Origin: Clostridiaceae bacterium Marseille-Q4145
GTDB taxonomy: Bacteria > Bacillota > Clostridia > Lachnospirales > Lachnospiraceae
Direction of reading: 5' to 3'
NCBI GenBank assembly: GCA_018223365.1
Contig: JAGTTP010000001.1
Location: 62,001-126,000 of the forward strand
DNA: 64,000 bases
Shown: positions 1-8,280 of the stretch, piece after piece
Numbering within the stretch: the first letter of the stretch is position 1
How the letters are laid out: each line of letters opens with the position of its first letter
Made by a program: the position numbers and the translations under genes
Notes under the pieces: model-generated
Seen by the model: only the letters and a program-made list of their open reading frames with translations
What the model was told of the DNA's origin: nothing
The model's database searches: none

Positions 1-666
1 TTCTTTAATAAATAGTCCCGTCAGGAAAACAAACACGTAGGCCTGAATCAGTCCGTCAAACACATCAAAATATGCGCTGAAGATGACCGGAAGACCGACG
101 GGGAGGATACATTCGATCAGTTTCATAATAACAAATGCACCCAGTACGTTACCGAACAGTCGCATACACAGGGAAAGCGGTTTTACAAACACTTCCAGTA
201 TGTTAATAGGGGTAACAATTGCAATTGGCTGTGTAAAGCTTTTCAGCCATCCGCGGAAACCTTTTTTGTGAATGCCTGCATACTCAATAAGAATGATACT
301 CATCAGAGCCAGGGCAGCCGTCACATTCAGGTCTTTGGTAGGCGGTTTGAATCCAAGCATACCGATCAGGTTTGCAACGCCAAGGTAAATCAGAATCGAT
401 GTAAGATATGATGCATAACCCTTTTCTTCTTCACCGATAATTCCCTCGCCGATTCCCTGAAGCCAGGTCACGATGTACTCCAACATCAACTGACCTCTGC
501 CAGGATTTTCAACCTTCAGATTTCTGGTCAGCAGAATTGCTGCCAGTAGAAATACCGCCATGATAATCCATGTTACAACAACTGATTCCGAAATGCCGAT
601 GCCACCTATGGAAAAGACATTCTCGCATTGGAGTTCTTCCATCAGTTTTGGTCCTAAATTACCCAT
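1..666 (-). CDS. atpB: F0F1 ATP synthase subunit a (partial, 3' end outside window)
   Basis: Membrane subunit a of F-type ATP synthase, which forms the proton or sodium half-channels against the c-ring. The 222 visible residues start at ATG 666, preceded by a GAAAGGAAG ribosome site, and run open to the window edge. Several hydrophobic segments are visible. The family hallmark is seen around residues 162-180: KPLSLCMRLFGN, with the essential stator arginine at about R169. This would be the first gene of an atp operon reading leftwards; the remaining subunits lie outside. Seen: motif and length. Known: role of the arginine. Coupling ion not determined. Confidence 0.93.
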   Translation of the reverse strand, partial: MGNLGPKLMEELQCENVFSIGGIGISESVVVTWIIMAVFLLAAILLTRNLKVENPGRGQLMLEYIVTWLQGIGEGIIGEEEKGYASYLTSILIYLGVANLIGMLGFKPPTKDLNVTAALALMSIILIEYAGIHKKGFRGWLKSFTQPIAIVTPINILEVFVKPLSLCMRLFGNVLGAFVIMKLIECILPVGLPVIFSAYFDVFDGLIQAYVFVFLTGLFIKE

Positions 667-752
667 AACTGCACTTCCTTTCTAAAGTATTCTTTGCTTT
701 TACGGACATTCTGGCGATAAAAAAGAAAGCCTTGCCCCAAAGCTCGTTACCT

Positions 753-781
753 ATTATAATACCAACTAAAGGAAATGTATA
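753..781 (-). promoter_or_regulatory. Probable promoter of the atpB operon
   Basis: On the minus strand a TATAAT -10 box (753-758) lies 17 bp from a TATACA -35-like box (776-781; 4 of 6 matches to TTGACA). It is about 85 bp upstream of atpB and within the gap shared with the divergent LysR gene, so a LysR effect on either gene is possible but not shown. Confidence 0.42.
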
Positions 782-858
782 ATTGTATTTTTTTGGCGTT
801 AATATAGATTATTTGAATGGATTATCGATTTTTTTACAGAAAAAATGAGGTAAATGGA

Positions 859-1806
859 ATGGACATCAGTTTTGATTATTATAAAATTTTTTATGAGGTT
901 GCAAAGGCAAAAAGCATTTCACTGGCAGCACAGCATCTGTGCCTGACCCAGCCAACCATTACCAAATACATACAGAATCTGGAACAGGAACTTCATTGTA
1001 AATTGTTCGTCCGGTCGAAGAAGGGAGTCTCTCTTACTGCGGAGGGACAGATGCTGCTCCGTCAGGTAAGCCGTGCGGTTCAGCAGATGGAACGGGCAGG
1101 CGGCATGCTGCAGGAGTTTGTTAACTGTCAGAGCGGTAAGATTAACATTGGTGCCAGTGAAATGACCATGCGTTACTATCTTCTGCCTTATCTGGAACAG
1201 TTCCGGCAACAGTTCCCCAATGTCAATCTGCAGATCCACGCATTTTCCACGCCGGTTTCCCTGTCTGCTTTGAATGCAGGAACCATTGATTTTACGGTAT
1301 CCATTACTCCTATCGAGGGGGCAGAACATTTTACGGTAACAAGAGTATCGGACTTTCAGGATATTGTGATTGCAGGAAGTCAGTATACATTTTTACAGGG
1401 GCGGACGCTGACTTTAAAAGAATTGAATAAATATCCGCTGGTCTGCATGGAAAAAGGTACTACCACAAGAAAATTCTGGGACAGTATTTTTAAAGATCAT
1501 GGATGCGAGCTTCATCCGAACATTGAGGTAAATTCCAATGACCTGATCTCGCCTACCGTATTACATAACCTGGGAATCGGATTTGTTCCTTATAAATTCG
1601 CCCGTTCTTTTCTGATGAACTATGGACTCATTCAATTGGAGCTTGACATTCCCATTCCGCGCCGAGGGATCTGTATTGTGCAAAATCCTCAGCATCCGCT
1701 CTCTCCTGCTGCCAAAGCGCTTCTGGACATGCTGATTCATCAGGAAAGGGAGCCGGAAGTGGAATCACTGGAGGAGTATCCGCAGGGGAACCGCCTGGCG
1801 TATTAA
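859..1806 (+). CDS. LysR family transcriptional regulator
   Basis: A 315-residue LysR-type regulator. Residues 1-60 form the winged helix-turn-helix (DYYKIFYEVAKAKS... then LTQPTITKYIQNLEQEL), followed by the usual two-lobe effector-binding domain. The start is placed at ATG 859, with ATGAGG about 8 nt upstream; an in-frame ATG at 817 would add 14 residues with no ribosome site and no homology to the family start. It is divergent from atpB and followed by lexA. The effector cannot be deduced; C-terminal residues after about 300 are acidic and poorly conserved. Confidence 0.88.
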   Translation: MDISFDYYKIFYEVAKAKSISLAAQHLCLTQPTITKYIQNLEQELHCKLFVRSKKGVSLTAEGQMLLRQVSRAVQQMERAGGMLQEFVNCQSGKINIGASEMTMRYYLLPYLEQFRQQFPNVNLQIHAFSTPVSLSALNAGTIDFTVSITPIEGAEHFTVTRVSDFQDIVIAGSQYTFLQGRTLTLKELNKYPLVCMEKGTTTRKFWDSIFKDHGCELHPNIEVNSNDLISPTVLHNLGIGFVPYKFARSFLMNYGLIQLELDIPIPRRGICIVQNPQHPLSPAAKALLDMLIHQEREPEVESLEEYPQGNRLAY

Positions 1807-1832
1807 AAGCAAAACATTTGTTTGCTTTTTTC
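1805..1832 (+). terminator. Weak hairpin after the LysR gene
   Basis: AAAAGCAAA (1805-1813) pairs with TTTGCTTTT (1821-1829) over a 7-nt loop and is followed by T residues. The stem has only two G-C pairs, so termination may be inefficient. Its 3' arm contains the -35 box of the lexA promoter. Confidence 0.4.
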
Positions 1833-1868
1833 AATTGTGCGTGCTATAATGAAAAAAACGAATGTTCG
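1822..1868 (+). promoter_or_regulatory. lexA promoter with SOS (LexA) box
   Basis: A strong promoter: TTGCTT (1822-1827), 17-bp spacer, TATAAT (1845-1850) with an extended TGC element. Just downstream, AAAC-GAAT-GTTC (1856-1867) plus a following G matches the Gram-positive LexA operator GAAC-N4-GTTC except for the first base. The position, overlapping the transcription start, fits autorepression of lexA. Confidence 0.8.
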
Positions 1869-1887
1869 ACTAGCAGGAGGAACTTTT

Positions 1888-2505
1888 ATGAGTTACGGAA
1901 AAATCACACCAAAACAACAGGAGATTCTGGATTTTATCAAATCCGAGATACTGAATAAGGGTTATCCGCCTGCCGTAAGAGATATCTGTGAGGCCGTTCA
2001 TCTGAAGTCCACCTCCTCTGTCCATTCCCATCTGGAGACACTGGAGAAGAACGGATATATCAGAAGAGATCCTACCAAGCCCCGTGCCATTGAGATTATG
2101 GATGATCAGTTTAATCTGACCCGCCGGGAGATGGTGAACGTTCCCATGATTGGAACTGTGGCAGCAGGACAGCCAATTCTGGCACAGGAACATATTGAAG
2201 GCTACTTCCCCATTCCGGCAGAATATATGCCGAATACAGACTGCTTTATGCTGAAGGTAAAAGGGGAAAGCATGATCAATGCCGGTATTTTCAGCGGCGA
2301 TTATATCATGGTCCGTCAGCAGAGTAATGCAGAGAACGGGGATATGGTAGTGGCGCTGGTAGAGGACTCTGCTACTGTTAAAACCTTCTATAAAGAAGAC
2401 GGACATATCCGTCTTCAGCCGGAGAATGATTCCATGGATCCGATTATCGTAGAGGATGTCCAGATTCTTGGCAAAGTGTTCGGCGTGTTCCGGATGTTTA
2501 ATTAA
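1888..2505 (+). CDS. lexA: LexA repressor / self-cleaving SOS regulator
   Basis: Represses SOS genes until RecA filaments trigger self-cleavage. The 205-residue protein has an N-terminal winged helix DNA-binding domain (about 1-70) and a C-terminal S24 protease domain. Visible are the scissile Ala93-Gly94 in GTVAAGQPI, catalytic Ser128 in KGESM, and Lys165 in SATVKTF. The start is ATG 1888 after AGCAGGAGG; an upstream in-frame codon lies inside the promoter and is rejected. A LexA box in its own promoter supports the call. Confidence 0.97.
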   Translation: MSYGKITPKQQEILDFIKSEILNKGYPPAVRDICEAVHLKSTSSVHSHLETLEKNGYIRRDPTKPRAIEIMDDQFNLTRREMVNVPMIGTVAAGQPILAQEHIEGYFPIPAEYMPNTDCFMLKVKGESMINAGIFSGDYIMVRQQSNAENGDMVVALVEDSATVKTFYKEDGHIRLQPENDSMDPIIVEDVQILGKVFGVFRMFN

Positions 2506-2520
2506 ATTCAAAAAAGCAAA

Positions 2521-2562
2521 AGCGCTTTCTGATGGATCGAATCGTCAGGAAGCGCTCTTTTT
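2521..2562. terminator. Bidirectional intrinsic terminator between lexA and the converging gene
   Basis: AGCGCTTTCTGA (2521-2532) pairs with TCAGGAAGCGCT (2545-2556) with one mismatch, followed by CTTTTTG on the plus strand. On the minus strand the stem is followed by a T-rich tract too, so it can end both lexA and the membrane-protein gene at 2566-3489. Confidence 0.85.
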
Positions 2563-2565
2563 GTA

Positions 2566-3489
2566 TCAGTTCATATTTTTTTGAATCTTATCAGCCAGCC
2601 CACGGATGCCTACACTGTATCCATAGATTGGGTGTTTTAATTGAGTGTTCTTCTCATGCTTTTGCATTTCTATATAGGCGCTTTCGCCCTCTTCCAGACG
2701 CAGCACTGACAGACAGTCATAGTTCCGTCCTTCATCTCCATATACGGTCTGAAAATCACTAGCCTGATAATAATAAAAGGCTCCTGATGCAAATTGTTCC
2801 GCATATTCCTCTCCGTAAAAAACTTCTGCAACAGTGGCTGCATTTTGCGGTGATTCCGTCCAACTGTCATCTGCTTCCCTATCGGTAAGCAGATTATAGA
2901 TCTCTGCATAATAAATCTGGCAGGTGGATGCATTCACAAGAAAATAGTAATCAAATGTCTGTTCATCAGAAAAACGTAAATACCAGAGATTCATCATCTG
3001 CATCATGTGGCTATCCGGGTCAGATTCACAGGTCAGGCTGTAATATTTTGCAAATTTCAGTTCATTCATCCAGTCATAAAAAGCCGGTGCTTCTTTTGAT
3101 GCTTGCTTTTTCATTATCTCCATAAAATAATTTTCATAGATTCCGGGTTCCAGCCATGGGATATAGCCATCTCCGGCTGCCAGCGCTACCTGATCTGTGA
3201 TCTGGGCAATCAATGTACTGTTCTGCCAGGTTTCCTGATCAGAATAATTGGATAACAGCATTAAATTTCCGCTGTTTCCAATGGAGTTCAGAAGTTTTAC
3301 CTGATCGACCAACTGATCGGAACTCTGTTCCAGAAAATAAAACTGGTCCCGGTTGATAATGGATACGGTATTTAAATCTCTTAGATCCAGAATCCGGCTG
3401 AAATATCGGGGACCCATAACAGCGCCTACGGCTAAGCAAATGACGCCTGTCAGGCACAGACAGAATATTTTATTTGATCGTGTAATCAT
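2566..3489 (-). CDS. Membrane-anchored protein of unknown function, coupled to a histidine kinase
   Basis: A 307-residue protein not recognised as a named family. One hydrophobic segment near residues 8-28 (CLCLTGVICLAVGAVMG) suggests an N-terminal anchor with the rest outside the cell. The body is acidic and rich in Tyr and aromatic residues, with no obvious catalytic motif. Its ATG overlaps the stop of the upstream histidine kinase by 4 nt (ATGA), so translation is coupled. By position it could be a sensor accessory or an output of the two-component system; that is inference. Confidence 0.75.
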   Translation of the reverse strand: MITRSNKIFCLCLTGVICLAVGAVMGPRYFSRILDLRDLNTVSIINRDQFYFLEQSSDQLVDQVKLLNSIGNSGNLMLLSNYSDQETWQNSTLIAQITDQVALAAGDGYIPWLEPGIYENYFMEIMKKQASKEAPAFYDWMNELKFAKYYSLTCESDPDSHMMQMMNLWYLRFSDEQTFDYYFLVNASTCQIYYAEIYNLLTDREADDSWTESPQNAATVAEVFYGEEYAEQFASGAFYYYQASDFQTVYGDEGRNYDCLSVLRLEEGESAYIEMQKHEKNTQLKHPIYGYSVGIRGLADKIQKNMN

Positions 3490-4904
3490 ATTGTGTCCTC
3501 CCCGTATGGGAAACAGATAGCAACGACTGTTCCCTCTCCTGATTTACTGAAGATTTTCCAGTGGGCGTGATGGAGTTTTACAATCCGGCTGCAAAGAGTC
3601 ATACCCAGTCCGGCTCCGCCCTCTTTCCGGGAACGGGATTTATCTGCCATATAGAAAGCTTCTGTAATTCGGTTAATGTCTTCTGGGCGGATGCCACAGC
3701 CGTTGTCCTCAATACAGATCAGATAAGAATGGCTGTATTTTCGGCCTTTGGTCCAGATCTGGCCGCATTCCGGAAGTGCTTTTCTGGCATTGTCCAGCAC
3801 ATTTACAAAAAGCGAGATCAGGAGATCCTGTTCGCCTGAAATCCGGGCCGGATCCAACTTCGTTTCCACGGTAATCCTTTTTTCTTTTCGGCCTGGATTT
3901 GTCAGAGCCAGTGCCTGATTCATCAAGTCTGTCACTGATAAGAGCCGGAATTCATGTTCCTGTTTTTCCATGACAATCAGATCCAGTAATCGGAAGGATA
4001 AACTTTCCAGACGTTTTCCCTGCTGGAAAATATAGTTGGCAGCGTCCACGGTCTCTTCTCTGCTGCACTCAAAGGAACGGAGCATATCCGCATATCCGAT
4101 GATGGACGTCAGGGGTGTCTTCAGCTCATGGGCAAAGGATGCCGTAAAATCTTCCTGCTTCTTTGCCTGCAGGGTTAGTTCTTCCATTTTATTGGAAAGG
4201 GATGCAGCCATCCGGTTGAAATCCGCAGAAAGTCTTGCAATTTCATCACTGCCCTGCACCGGAGCCCTGGCAGTCAGATCCCCTCTGGTAAATTTCCGGG
4301 TAATCCGGGACAGATTCGTTACCGAGCGAGTCAACATATGGCTGATGAGGAATACCAGAAGTGTCACTAACACCGTCATTCCCATCATCACTACCATGTA
4401 CCAGTCATAATAGCTTTCACGCTCCTGATAAAGATCTGAAATATCCGTCAGGCTTTCCAACAGATAGGTCTTTCCTCCCACGGTGGAGCGGCAGGCATAG
4501 AGAAGCCAGGTGGCATCCCCTGCCCGTTTTACCAGATAACTACAGGGCTGCTCCGGGCTTAACACGCTTAAAGGTTCCGTTCCGTCGATCTTACAGCTGT
4601 TTCTTTCATAGAGCAGGTCCTTGCTGCTGTTGTAGATGCGGTAGACATTACCGGAATCCGAGAGGTTCTGGGTTACTGTCACCGCGATCACCTGCACCAT
4701 ATTATCGGACAAATTCTCTGAATCCATACTGTTCAGACTGGTCTCGAAAGCCAACTGGTACATCCGATTGTCCCATTCTCCGTCTTTCAGCGCTTTTTCA
4801 TAAGAATGCTGAAAGGTCATCTGGATCATCCAGGTGCCAAACAGACCAAAGACCAGTAAAAATAATGTCATAAAGGAAAAATAGATTTTCCAGAAAAATT
4901 TCAT
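3486..4904 (-). CDS. Sensor histidine kinase (HAMP, HisKA, HATPase)
   Basis: A 472-residue membrane sensor kinase. There are membrane segments at about 7-29 and 168-190, enclosing an extracellular region of about 135 residues. A HAMP domain follows at about 190-245, then the phosphoacceptor H-box FAHELKTPLTS with His259. The ATPase domain shows the N-box (NVLDNARKAL), G1 (EDNGCGI) and G2 (GGAGLGMTLC). It pairs with the response regulator just upstream (14-nt gap) and overlaps the next gene by 4 nt. The signal is unknown; the organisation resembles envelope-stress or cell-wall kinases. Confidence 0.94.
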   Translation of the reverse strand: MKFFWKIYFSFMTLFLLVFGLFGTWMIQMTFQHSYEKALKDGEWDNRMYQLAFETSLNSMDSENLSDNMVQVIAVTVTQNLSDSGNVYRIYNSSKDLLYERNSCKIDGTEPLSVLSPEQPCSYLVKRAGDATWLLYACRSTVGGKTYLLESLTDISDLYQERESYYDWYMVVMMGMTVLVTLLVFLISHMLTRSVTNLSRITRKFTRGDLTARAPVQGSDEIARLSADFNRMAASLSNKMEELTLQAKKQEDFTASFAHELKTPLTSIIGYADMLRSFECSREETVDAANYIFQQGKRLESLSFRLLDLIVMEKQEHEFRLLSVTDLMNQALALTNPGRKEKRITVETKLDPARISGEQDLLISLFVNVLDNARKALPECGQIWTKGRKYSHSYLICIEDNGCGIRPEDINRITEAFYMADKSRSRKEGGAGLGMTLCSRIVKLHHAHWKIFSKSGEGTVVAICFPYGEDTI

Positions 4905-4918
4905 AGACTGTTACTCCA

Positions 4919-5572
4919 TCAGGTTTCCAGACGATAACCAATCTTGTAGACGGCGCAGATATGTTTGTCCCATCCCAGTTTCTTTTTTAGGAGCTGGACA
5001 TGAAGATCAATGGTCCGACTGTCTCCCGTGTATTCTTTTTCCCACACCTGTTCATAGATTACTTCCCGATACAAGGCAATATTGGGATTTCTGGCAAAGA
5101 ACAGTAATAGCTCATATTCTTTCAGTGTTAATAAGACCTGCTGCCCGTTCTGGATTACTACCCTGGAAGAAAGGTCAATCTCCACATCCAGAACCCGGAT
5201 GGTCTTTCCGATTTTATTGTAGCGGCGAAGAACCGTCTCCACTCGCGCCAGTAATTCCACAATCTCAAAGGGTTTGGAGATGTAGTCTTCCGCTCCCATC
5301 TTCAGTCCTTTTACTTTATGTTCGGTTGTTCCCATGGCGGTTATGAAAATGACTGGAAGTTGTAAGGTTTTGGCATATTCCATCAGCTCATAGCCATTGA
5401 TCTTCGGAAGCATAATATCCAGAAGTAGCAGATCAAAATGGCCATTTTCCATCTGATCTGCCGCTTCCTCTCCATCATAAGCACAGGTACATTCGTAGCC
5501 CGCTTTGGTCAGGTTTACACGGATCAGGTTTGCAATGGGTTCCTCATCCTCGGCAATCAATATTTTCAGCAT
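4919..5572 (-). CDS. Response regulator, OmpR/PhoB family
   Basis: A 217-residue response regulator. Receiver domain 1-115: acidic pocket around Glu8-Glu10, phosphoacceptor Asp52 (LLLLDIMLP), Thr78 and Lys100 (DYISKPFE). Winged-helix DNA-binding domain about 125-217 ends with the typical TIDLHVQLLKKKL and YKIGYRLE segments. It is the partner of the histidine kinase immediately downstream. The start at 5572 has GGGGAGAAG upstream. Targets probably include this operon. Confidence 0.95.
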   Translation of the reverse strand: MLKILIAEDEEPIANLIRVNLTKAGYECTCAYDGEEAADQMENGHFDLLLLDIMLPKINGYELMEYAKTLQLPVIFITAMGTTEHKVKGLKMGAEDYISKPFEIVELLARVETVLRRYNKIGKTIRVLDVEIDLSSRVVIQNGQQVLLTLKEYELLLFFARNPNIALYREVIYEQVWEKEYTGDSRTIDLHVQLLKKKLGWDKHICAVYKIGYRLET

Positions 5573-5646
5573 CGCACATCTTCTCCCCTTCTTCGTATCA
5601 GACCATTCTATGGCAGGTTTGCATCAAATTTGTATCTCCCGTCTGC

Positions 5647-6825
5647 TCAATGGGTTGCTATTCCAAATTCATAGGGCTGGTCCCAGTTTTTGGAAACCGT
5701 TTCAATTCTGAGCTGTACCGTCTCCGGAATTTCAGTGTCAACACGAAAATGCATAGTCAGCGGAGAATTTGCCATTCCCTTTACATAATGACCAAAGATC
5801 CAGTCTTCATCCACTCCAAAAGCCGGCGGAAGCGGCTCGGTACGATGCTCCCCGGTATGAGTATAGACATCATAAGTACGTTCCGTGAATACGCCGCGAC
5901 TGGCTTCGATGTAAACGAGAGAAGTTCCATCTTCCATTTCTACCGGTTTTACCGTTAATTCCACTTTCGTCGCCCCTTCTTCTTCCGGCAATCGGTGAAT
6001 TTCGGTAATTTGATAAGTGTCCTCATCAACGGAAAATGGAATTTCACAGCTGACAGGTGTCTCATCCTGAGGAATAGGAATTTCCACAATGAGATTCTGG
6101 TCTGATACATCAGCCGTCAGACCAATGCGTGCAATTTGTACAGTGTCACTTCCCTGATCTCTGCTGCAGAAATAGGTTTCTTTTCCATATTGTTTTAGCG
6201 TCAGTGCGATCGGTAAATTCGTTTCATTCAGCTGGGAAATTTCCCAGAGATCCTCTGTATAAGGATAAATTTTATCTCCTACCCATACCAGACTTCTGCC
6301 GTTATGGGTCACGGTGGTGCCGATGTCTTCTAAGTCTGCATAGGTGGGAAGCGGCACCATTTTTACGGTGACGGTCTGGTCAAAGATATGGTAAATATAC
6401 TGTTCTTTCACATCTCCGCCATAAGGAACTTTCCAGTGAAGCTTCACCGGTATGGCATCTTCATTGACAATTATCCCATGGGAACTGCCCATGCTGGCAA
6501 TACCCGGACTTTCCATATAAACATGTTTACGCAAGTACTCTGAATAATCATCTCGGTCTGCGATTTCACGATTCATTATATTGATATATGTATACAAGGT
6601 ATTGTCTTGCCAGAGAACGCCTGCGAATTCTACTTTTCCTTCTTCTGTCGCCAGTGTCATCGGAAGATCCTCTCCCTTATACCAAGCATCATCTGACGCA
6701 CTCTGAATTCCGATGTTGTCGTCAAAGCGGTAACCGACATGTTCCGGTTGATTCGTCCGAGCAGCACTGCAGCCTGTCAGCAGCAGGCAAGACAGCAGGA
6801 CCATAGATAATGGGGATTTTCTCAT
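5647..6825 (-). CDS. Predicted lipoprotein of unknown function
   Basis: A 392-residue protein with a lipoprotein signal sequence: hydrophobic stretch then LLTGC with the lipidation Cys19. The mature part looks beta-rich, with repeated short strands and no catalytic motif I recognise; the style resembles DUF4179-like stress or carrier lipoproteins, but I do not assign it. A good ribosome site (GAGGAGGTG) precedes ATG 6825. It lies 74 nt upstream of the response regulator in the same direction, so a four-gene unit (lipoprotein, regulator, kinase, membrane protein) is likely. Confidence 0.72.
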   Translation of the reverse strand: MRKSPLSMVLLSCLLLTGCSAARTNQPEHVGYRFDDNIGIQSASDDAWYKGEDLPMTLATEEGKVEFAGVLWQDNTLYTYINIMNREIADRDDYSEYLRKHVYMESPGIASMGSSHGIIVNEDAIPVKLHWKVPYGGDVKEQYIYHIFDQTVTVKMVPLPTYADLEDIGTTVTHNGRSLVWVGDKIYPYTEDLWEISQLNETNLPIALTLKQYGKETYFCSRDQGSDTVQIARIGLTADVSDQNLIVEIPIPQDETPVSCEIPFSVDEDTYQITEIHRLPEEEGATKVELTVKPVEMEDGTSLVYIEASRGVFTERTYDVYTHTGEHRTEPLPPAFGVDEDWIFGHYVKGMANSPLTMHFRVDTEIPETVQLRIETVSKNWDQPYEFGIATH

Positions 6826-6873
6826 GGTGACACCTCCTCTTCGTATGCACTTTTTCTTTTATTTTACCATAGA

Positions 6874-6908
6874 TAACAAAAGAGCACACGCATTTTCGCA
6901 TGTACTCT
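6874..6908 (-). terminator. Intrinsic terminator downstream of azlCD and the structured element
   Basis: On the minus strand AGAGTACATGC pairs with GCGTGTGCTCT through 11 pairs including two G-U wobbles, around a short A-rich loop, followed by TTTTGTT. The wobbles become C-A mismatches on the plus strand, so minus is the working direction. It closes the transcript that runs from azlC through 6925-7129. A TAAAAT -10-like box for the lipoprotein gene follows at 6861-6866. Confidence 0.75.
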
Positions 6909-6924
6909 CTTGGTTGATATTGAA

Positions 6925-7129
6925 AATGTTGCGGCTTACACAGACAATGGGCGCTCCGGTGGAAGTGACAGACTGTGAAAGGAACGTCCGCAGTCCTGGT
7001 ACTTCCTGAGAATGAGCCATAGGCGATATTCGAAGGTTAGTACCGCTGGATCGAGGACTTAGCGCAAGCGGTTCCGCTCACAGTCTGTCACTTCCATCCG
7101 GGTATTCATTACTTATAAACTGCAACATT
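6925..7129. other. Unexplained 205-nt self-complementary element (ncRNA or MITE-like)
   Basis: This fills most of the 302-bp gap between the lipoprotein gene and azlD. Nested inverted repeats pair along its whole length: AATGTTGC (6925-6932) with GCAACATT (7122-7129); CCGG (6956) with CCGG (7098); 18 perfect bp 6961-6978 with 7078-7095; GGAAC (6981) with GTTCC (7071); AGTCCT (6992) with AGGACT (7054); GGTACT (6998) with AGTACC (7039); and an apical GAAT/ATTC around GCC-ATA-GGC. Asymmetric internal loops separate the helices. No open reading frame is supported. It could be a structured RNA in the azlCD 3' untranslated region, or a small inverted-repeat mobile element. Strand is undecided: minus has a terminator, while plus gains two G-U pairs. 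Confidence 0.6.
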
Positions 7130-7451
7130 AGAATACCAGCTGCACCAGTGCCATATAAAGGATGGTTCCACCCGCAATAGAAAGCAGGGTGTTCCTTTTC
7201 CATTTATGTAGGAAAACGATAAATACGATGGCAATAGCCTCCGGAATGCCGTGAGTACCGCTCTCCGGCACACCTTTCAGACAGTACACCACCAGAAGGC
7301 TGATGACTGCATAGGGAAGCACAGTTCCCAGGTATCGTACCACATCCGGCGGATTCTTTCCTTCCGGGAAAATCAAAAATGGCAGGAAGCGGGTCGCCAT
7401 GGTGCCCAGCACGACGGCCACAATGGTAATAATCTGTTGTGCGATTGTCAT
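7128..7451 (-). CDS. azlD: AzlD branched-chain amino acid exporter small subunit
   Basis: Small membrane partner of AzlC in branched-chain amino acid export (LIV-E family). The 107-residue protein has about four hydrophobic segments and the family pattern [11 protein letters not shown]...[24 protein letters not shown] 7451 overlaps the azlC stop (ATGA), showing translational coupling. The stop codon sits at the edge of the 205-nt structured element. A longer in-frame start upstream would lie inside azlC and is rejected. Confidence 0.9.
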   Translation of the reverse strand: MTIAQQIITIVAVVLGTMATRFLPFLIFPEGKNPPDVVRYLGTVLPYAVISLLVVYCLKGVPESGTHGIPEAIAIVFIVFLHKWKRNTLLSIAGGTILYMALVQLVF

Positions 7452-8143
7452 TTCTCTTCCGCCTCCGTATCCATATATTTTCTTCCTGCAAGGAAGCTTG
7501 CCGTCATAAGAATCATGGATGGAATCATAAAGTTGTCGCCGCCGAAAATCATCAGGCAGATCACCGGGCAAATAAGACCGATGAGGGCCGGGCGGTGATC
7601 TTTATGCTCTTCCCATTGATTGACCAGCATAACCACGAAAAGGGCCGTCATGACGAATTCGATGCCCTCTGTATTAAAATGAATCACATATCCAAGCAAT
7701 GCTCCCATGGTAGCGCCGAACACCCAGTAGATCTGATTGAGAAGGTTTACAAAGAACATGAACCAGCCTTTGTCCACGTCTTCCGGCGGCGTGACTGCAG
7801 AATTGATGGTGAAGGATTCATCGCACATGCCAAAGATCAGATATGGTTTCTTCCATCCGATGTTCTTATATTTTTCCAGCATGGACAATCCATAGAACAG
7901 ATGTCTTGCATTGACCATCAGCGCCAGAAAAAAGGCCGCAATGGGATTAAAGGCAGACAATAACAGATTGCAGGTTACAAATTCCATGGAACCTGCGAAA
8001 ATAAACATACTCATAAACAGCGGATAGACAAAAGAAAATCCTTTGCTCCGCATCATAAATCCATACGACATTCCTAAAAATAAGAATCCGATACAGATCG
8101 GCAGTGTATAAGGAAACGCTGCCCGGAACGCTTTCTTTTTCAT
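7448..8143 (-). CDS. azlC: AzlC branched-chain amino acid exporter large subunit
   Basis: Large membrane subunit of the AzlCD exporter, 231 residues and largely hydrophobic. Family signatures include [21 protein letters not shown] near the N-terminus, [11 protein letters not shown] in the middle and FGMCDESFT. The start is ATG 8143 with GGAAAGGAT upstream; the reading frame extends further but without a ribosome site. The divergent XRE-cupin regulator suggests local control. This is one of two azlCD pairs here; the other is at 27343-28366. Confidence 0.92.
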   Translation of the reverse strand: MKKKAFRAAFPYTLPICIGFLFLGMSYGFMMRSKGFSFVYPLFMSMFIFAGSMEFVTCNLLLSAFNPIAAFFLALMVNARHLFYGLSMLEKYKNIGWKKPYLIFGMCDESFTINSAVTPPEDVDKGWFMFFVNLLNQIYWVFGATMGALLGYVIHFNTEGIEFVMTALFVVMLVNQWEEHKDHRPALIGLICPVICLMIFGGDNFMIPSMILMTASFLAGRKYMDTEAEEK

Positions 8144-8205
8144 GTTGACGATCCTTTCCGTAAACTTTATAATAAAATAAATTGTACATTCGTTCAATAT
8201 TCTGA

Positions 8206-8246
8206 ATGACTTTTTCATATTACCTTGATATGATTTGTTTGTCAAC
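8206..8246. promoter_or_regulatory. Divergent promoter region between azlC and the XRE-cupin gene
   Basis: Minus strand: a perfect TTGACA (-35, 8241-8246) faces azlC, with only a poor TAAATA -10 at 17 bp (8218-8223). Plus strand: ATGACT (8206-8211), 18 bp, TATGAT (8230-8235) faces the regulator. The two promoters overlap, so one bound regulator could control both. An inverted pair CATTC/GAATG lies just left at about 8187-8208. Confidence 0.42.
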
Positions 8247-8280
8247 AGAGAAAATACAGCCACCAAAAAGGAGCTTTTCT

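Noticed and set aside
83..271. Short plus-strand frame at the left edge
   Set aside because: Antisense to atpB, whose minus-strand translation has the conserved arginine region.
6961..7095. 6S RNA, SRP RNA or 23S rRNA fragment in the structured element
   Set aside because: A short run near 7048-7062 (GGATCGAGGACTTAG) resembles the 3' end of 23S rRNA, and the length fits 6S RNA, but no other conserved signature of these RNAs is present.
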